DNA from: DATKMS01 sp041497995
Lineage (GTDB): Bacteria > Desulfobacterota > Binatia > HRBIN30
DNA: 32,486 nt
Direction: 5' to 3'
NCBI GenBank assembly: GCA_041497995.1
Contig: JBGQHM010000029.1
Coordinates: 1 to 32,486 of the forward strand
Shown here: positions 29,619 through 32,486 of the stretch, piece after piece
Numbering within the stretch: the stretch's first letter is position 1
How the letters are laid out: each line of letters opens with the position of its first letter
Notes under the pieces: generated by a model
What the model was told of the DNA's origin: nothing
The model's database searches: none
Seen by the model: the letters and a program-made list of their open reading frames with translations, nothing else
Translations under genes and position numbers: made by a program

Positions 29619-30182
29619 ATGAGCGACGACCGCACACGTTGGGAGGAACGGTACGCAGCCGCTGGAACACGCGGTGATGGCCCCTCCGATTTCGTCATCG
29701 CACATGCTGCGCTCCTGCACGGTCGAGTGCTCGACGTTGCGGCCGGCGCGGGGCGCAACGCTCTCTTCCTCGCGCGCCGCGGTCTCCAGGTCGATGCGAT
29801 CGACATCGCACGTGCCGGGCTCCGTATCGCCCAGTCCGCCGCACGCAACGAGAGCGTGCGCGTGAATCTCGTCCAGGCAGACCTAGAGTCGTTCCCGTTG
29901 CCACGCCTGTGCTACGACGCAGCGATCAACATTCGCTACCTGCAGCGCTCGCTGTTCGGACCGCTTCAGCAGGCGGTCAAGCCGGGAGGCATCATTCTCT
30001 TCGAGACGTTCTTGATCGACCAGCAGCGGTTCGGTCATCCCCGCAACGCGGCGTTTCTGCTACAGCACGGCGAGCTGCGCGCGGCGTTCTCCACGTGCGA
30101 GATGCTCACGTACGAGGAAGGCATGTTCGGCACCGCCGCGCAGCCGGTGTACCTTGCGAGAATGGTGGCCCGTCGCACCTAA
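29619..30182 (+). CDS. Class I SAM-dependent methyltransferase (TehB-like)
   Basis: A 187-residue Rossmann-fold methyltransferase. Motif I is VLDVAAGAGRNALFLARRG (about 37-55), followed by VDAIDIA with the acidic residue that binds SAM ribose, and DLESFPLP with a later KPGGIILFETF motif. The short N-terminus with WEERYAA and GPSDFV is typical of the TehB/tellurite-resistance-like group, whose members methylate small molecules. Substrate unknown. It follows the comF-like gene by 21 bases on the same strand and precedes a lipoprotein gene. Confidence 0.9.
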   Translation: MSDDRTRWEERYAAAGTRGDGPSDFVIAHAALLHGRVLDVAAGAGRNALFLARRGLQVDAIDIARAGLRIAQSAARNESVRVNLVQADLESFPLPRLCYDAAINIRYLQRSLFGPLQQAVKPGGIILFETFLIDQQRFGHPRNAAFLLQHGELRAAFSTCEMLTYEEGMFGTAAQPVYLARMVARRT

Positions 30183-30230
30183 CAGCCAGGTGCATTGAGT
30201 TTTGTGGTCCGCTGTGACAAGTCCCACGCG

Positions 30231-31679
30231 ATGAACGTCGTTCGCGCGCTGTTGGCCATTGTGCCGTTGCTCGGCCTGTACGGATGCAGCGGAGGTGGCG
30301 GAAGCACCCCGGTAGCTTCGATCGCGTGGGAGAAGTTTCGTCATGATACTAGCAACAGCGGTGGCGGCAACGGGCTGGTCGCCGACAACAACGGAATCAT
30401 CAAGTGGCAGACACAGATCGATCAGACACCGATCTCTTCATCGCCGGCAATCGACATCAACGGGACGATATACATCGCCACGGAGGGCGGAACGCTTGCA
30501 GCGCTGAACTCCACAAACGGCAGCATCAACTGGAGCGTGTGCACCTGCGACGCACCGGGAAGCGGCACGGCGCTCTCCTGTCCGTCGGGCACACCGTCGT
30601 CCCTCGGCAAGCTGATCTCCTCGCCGGCGGTCTATTTCTTCAACACGGTGACCTACATCTTCATCGGTTCCGCAGGTGGCGCGGGTTCCGCAGGCGGCGC
30701 AGTCTACATGTTTCAAGACAATGGGACGACTCGGACGTGCGCGGCACGGTTTCAGCCAAAGGACTCCAACAACGTGATGATTCCGAGCAGCTTCATCTCA
30801 TCACCCGCATTCACCACCAACCCCTTCACACTAGCGGTGTCCGGCGTGCTCATCGGGGCGACCGCCGACGTCACGCAGCACGGCACCATGTACGCGCTCA
30901 ACTCCGACGGCTCGCTGATATGGCAATACCCGCGAGTCGGCACTAACGAGGGGCCAATCGGAGCGGTGACCTCATCGCCGGCCCTTGGTGCAGCCAATGC
31001 CGTCTATTTCACTGCCGCCGACGGCAACCTGTACGCGTTGGCCAACAACGGCACCTTCAAATGGCGCTTTCCCATTGGGAGCGTTTCGGGGGACCCCTTC
31101 AGTGCCTCGCCTATCACCACCGCCGTGGTCTTTGCGGCGTCGGCGGACGGGAAAATCTCCGCGATCGACCCCGATGGATCATTTCGTTGGCAAGTGTCAT
31201 CCCCCGGCGGGGCAGGGTTCGTGTCGTCCCTCGCTATTGGCGACCAGGCCACCACCACGCCGACGCTGACACCAACGATTCCCCCCACACCAACCCCGCC
31301 ACCCGGTGCGTCCCCGACGCCGACCGCGACCGTAACGCCGGTGTTTCCCGTCACCACCATCTTCGGCGTGACCACGGCGGGGACCCTCGTGCTGGTCGAC
31401 ACCACCACCGGCGCCATGAAGATGATTCCCCCTCCCGCTACACCCATCGTCGGACCTGTCGTCGCTTCACCATTTACGAGCGCGGACCAGTTCTTGGTTG
31501 TCGCCGCAGCTGACGGCAAACTACACTCCATCAATACCCTCACCGGCGAGGAGCCGACCAATTGGCCGGTGACACTGGCGCAAGGCGTACCCATTCGTTC
31601 CTCGCCATCGGTCGACAACAACGGCGTCATCTATGTTGGAGCGGACAACGGCATCGTGTACGCGGTTGGGACGCCATGA
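30231..31679 (+). CDS. PQQ-type beta-propeller lipoprotein with Thr-Pro insert
   Basis: A 482-residue exported lipoprotein: signal peptide with lipobox LYGC (Cys 19), Gly/Ser spacer, then PQQ-like propeller blades with motifs such as WEKFRHDTSN, SSPAIDINGTIYIATEGGTLAALN, GTMYALNSDGSLIWQY and NLYALANNGTFKWRF. Residues 341-370 are a Thr/Pro insert splitting the propeller before its last blades (GTLVLVDTTTG, HSINTLTGEE, VIYVGADNGIVYAVG). Such propellers often act as envelope scaffolds, or PQQ-quinoprotein-like domains without PQQ; no dehydrogenase residues are evident. ATG 30231 is preferred over 30195, as it places the signal peptide correctly. The next gene overlaps its stop (ATGA). Confidence 0.85.
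   Translation: MNVVRALLAIVPLLGLYGCSGGGGSTPVASIAWEKFRHDTSNSGGGNGLVADNNGIIKWQTQIDQTPISSSPAIDINGTIYIATEGGTLAALNSTNGSINWSVCTCDAPGSGTALSCPSGTPSSLGKLISSPAVYFFNTVTYIFIGSAGGAGSAGGAVYMFQDNGTTRTCAARFQPKDSNNVMIPSSFISSPAFTTNPFTLAVSGVLIGATADVTQHGTMYALNSDGSLIWQYPRVGTNEGPIGAVTSSPALGAANAVYFTAADGNLYALANNGTFKWRFPIGSVSGDPFSASPITTAVVFAASADGKISAIDPDGSFRWQVSSPGGAGFVSSLAIGDQATTTPTLTPTIPPTPTPPPGASPTPTATVTPVFPVTTIFGVTTAGTLVLVDTTTGAMKMIPPPATPIVGPVVASPFTSADQFLVVAAADGKLHSINTLTGEEPTNWPVTLAQGVPIRSSPSVDNNGVIYVGADNGIVYAVGTP
31251..31340 (+). repeat. Low-complexity DNA coding a Thr-Pro insert
   Basis: ACC/ACG/CCG-type codons in succession encode a 30-residue Thr/Pro stretch inside the propeller of the lipoprotein. It is the fourth such stretch in the window and uses the same codon pattern as those of the FG-GAP proteins. 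Confidence 0.8.
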
Positions 31680-32486
31680 AGGGCCGATTACTCGTCTCAG
31701 TCCTCGGACTATTCGGCAGCACACTCGCGGGCTGCAGCGGTGGTAACAACGCGATCACCTGTAACTTCAATTCACCCGCGACGATGTCGACCTCAGCATG
31801 GCCGAAGTTCCGCCATGACGCGCAGAACACCGGCACGGTCACGAACACATTCGTGAGTACCAATACAGGCCAGATGCGCTGGATGTTCCCAGCCGCGGCC
31901 GATGGACCGAAGGGACCATTTGCAGCCTCTCCGGTGCTGAACGGCGTGGCCACCGATCCGACGTCCGCAACACGGGTGTACATCGGTTCGACCGATGGGT
32001 ACGTCTACGCGGTGGAGCCGGCGAACGGTACGCAGGACAGCACGTTCTACTTCGTCAGCGTCGGCGGGCTACCGATTACAAGCACCGCGTTAGTGACCCA
32101 GCGTTTCGGCGCGGACGCACTCTTCTTCGGCGGCGGCGACGGGAATTTCTACGGAGTTGATGACAACGGCCTCGACCAGCCCGAAATTTGGCCACCACCC
32201 ATCACTGGTTTCCTGAGCGTGTCGCCATCCATCAGCAGCGTGGACGGCAGCATCTTCATCGCGTCACTCAACGGCTTCATCGCCAGCGCCTGCCCCAATG
32301 GCGTGCAGCGGTTCGTTATTTCAACCAGCAGCGGCATACAATCATCGCCAGGCATCGGCGCTGACGGTACCGCGTATTTCGGCGGCGATGACCGGCTCGT
32401 GCACGCCGTACGCAACGACGGTGTGCTGCTGTGGACCTTCTCGGCAAGTTCCTCAATCCTGAGCGCACCGGTCGTCGCCGTGGCCA
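31676..32486 (+). CDS. PQQ-type beta-propeller lipoprotein, 3' end beyond window
   Basis: ATG 31676 overlaps the stop of the preceding gene (ATGA) and the frame stays open to the right edge, giving at least 270 residues. The start reads KGRLLVSVLGLFGSTLAGC, a signal peptide with a good lipobox (TLAGC, Cys 20). The mature part repeats PQQ-propeller motifs: WPKFRHDAQNTG, then VYIGSTDGYVYAVEPANGT, LFFGGGDGNFYGVDDNGL and AYFGGDDRLVHAVRNDGVLLW. Its early WPKFRHD motif parallels WEKFRHD in the neighbour, so the two are probably tandem duplicates acting together in the envelope. Confidence 0.85.
   Translation, partial: MKGRLLVSVLGLFGSTLAGCSGGNNAITCNFNSPATMSTSAWPKFRHDAQNTGTVTNTFVSTNTGQMRWMFPAAADGPKGPFAASPVLNGVATDPTSATRVYIGSTDGYVYAVEPANGTQDSTFYFVSVGGLPITSTALVTQRFGADALFFGGGDGNFYGVDDNGLDQPEIWPPPITGFLSVSPSISSVDGSIFIASLNGFIASACPNGVQRFVISTSSGIQSSPGIGADGTAYFGGDDRLVHAVRNDGVLLWTFSASSSILSAPVVAVA

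Overview
This 32.5-kb, GC-rich bacterial window is densely packed with genes on both strands and carries no insertion sequence, phage gene, CRISPR array, tRNA or rRNA that I could recognise. The gene content (a rimP-nusA-ylxR-infB-ylxP-rbfA-truB translation cluster, dnaA, several family III CoA transferases, a thiolase next to an HMG-CoA-synthase-like/DUF35 fusion, FG-GAP propeller proteins with Thr-Pro linkers, and PQQ-type propeller lipoproteins) fits an uncultured Deltaproteobacteria-like lineage such as Binatota. That placement is inference from gene style, not from a marker search.

Layout. 1-1912 (minus): a siroheme nitrite/sulfite reductase overlapping a cold-shock-like ORF cut by the window edge, behind a visible promoter. 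2075-4958 (plus): a CopD-like membrane protein, a cupin, MoaA, and two uncharacterised genes, the first apparently leaderless. 5041-5802 (minus): a lipoprotein. 5952-8383 (plus): two translationally coupled CoA transferases, one with Glu where the catalytic Asp is expected. 8454-9316: a small membrane protein facing a small conserved protein. 9547-16470 (minus): a four-gene unit of two secreted FG-GAP propeller proteins, an HMGCS-like/DUF35 fusion and a thiolase, joined by 4-base ATGA overlaps and then an 11-base gap. 16546-16762 (minus): a decayed groES-groEL operon reduced to the start of GroES joined to the end of GroEL. 16828-18168 (minus): dnaA, with a candidate oriC (18169-18584) upstream of it. 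18585-28742 (minus): a VKOR-DsbA fusion, the translation/transcription cluster, greA, a third CoA transferase, a 58-residue membrane peptide gene and a small zinc-ribbon protein. 28869-32486 (plus): a leaderless comF-like gene, a methyltransferase and two coupled PQQ-propeller lipoproteins, the last cut by the window edge.

How the parts work together. The rimP to truB genes form the widespread ribosome-maturation/translation-initiation operon. A hairpin with a T-run lies just before the rimP ribosome binding site and may attenuate it. The CoA transferases, thiolase and HMGCS-like/DUF35 protein point to acyl-CoA degradation or condensation chemistry, substrate unknown. MoaA and the siroheme reductase would be compatible with nitrate assimilation but do not prove it. 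The propeller proteins form an envelope/secreted set.

The most unusual signal is the groES::groEL deletion scar between dnaA and the FG-GAP operon. Next are the two leaderless promoters, the active-site substitutions in CoA-handling enzymes, and the translational coupling of secreted propeller proteins to cytoplasmic thiolase-fold enzymes.
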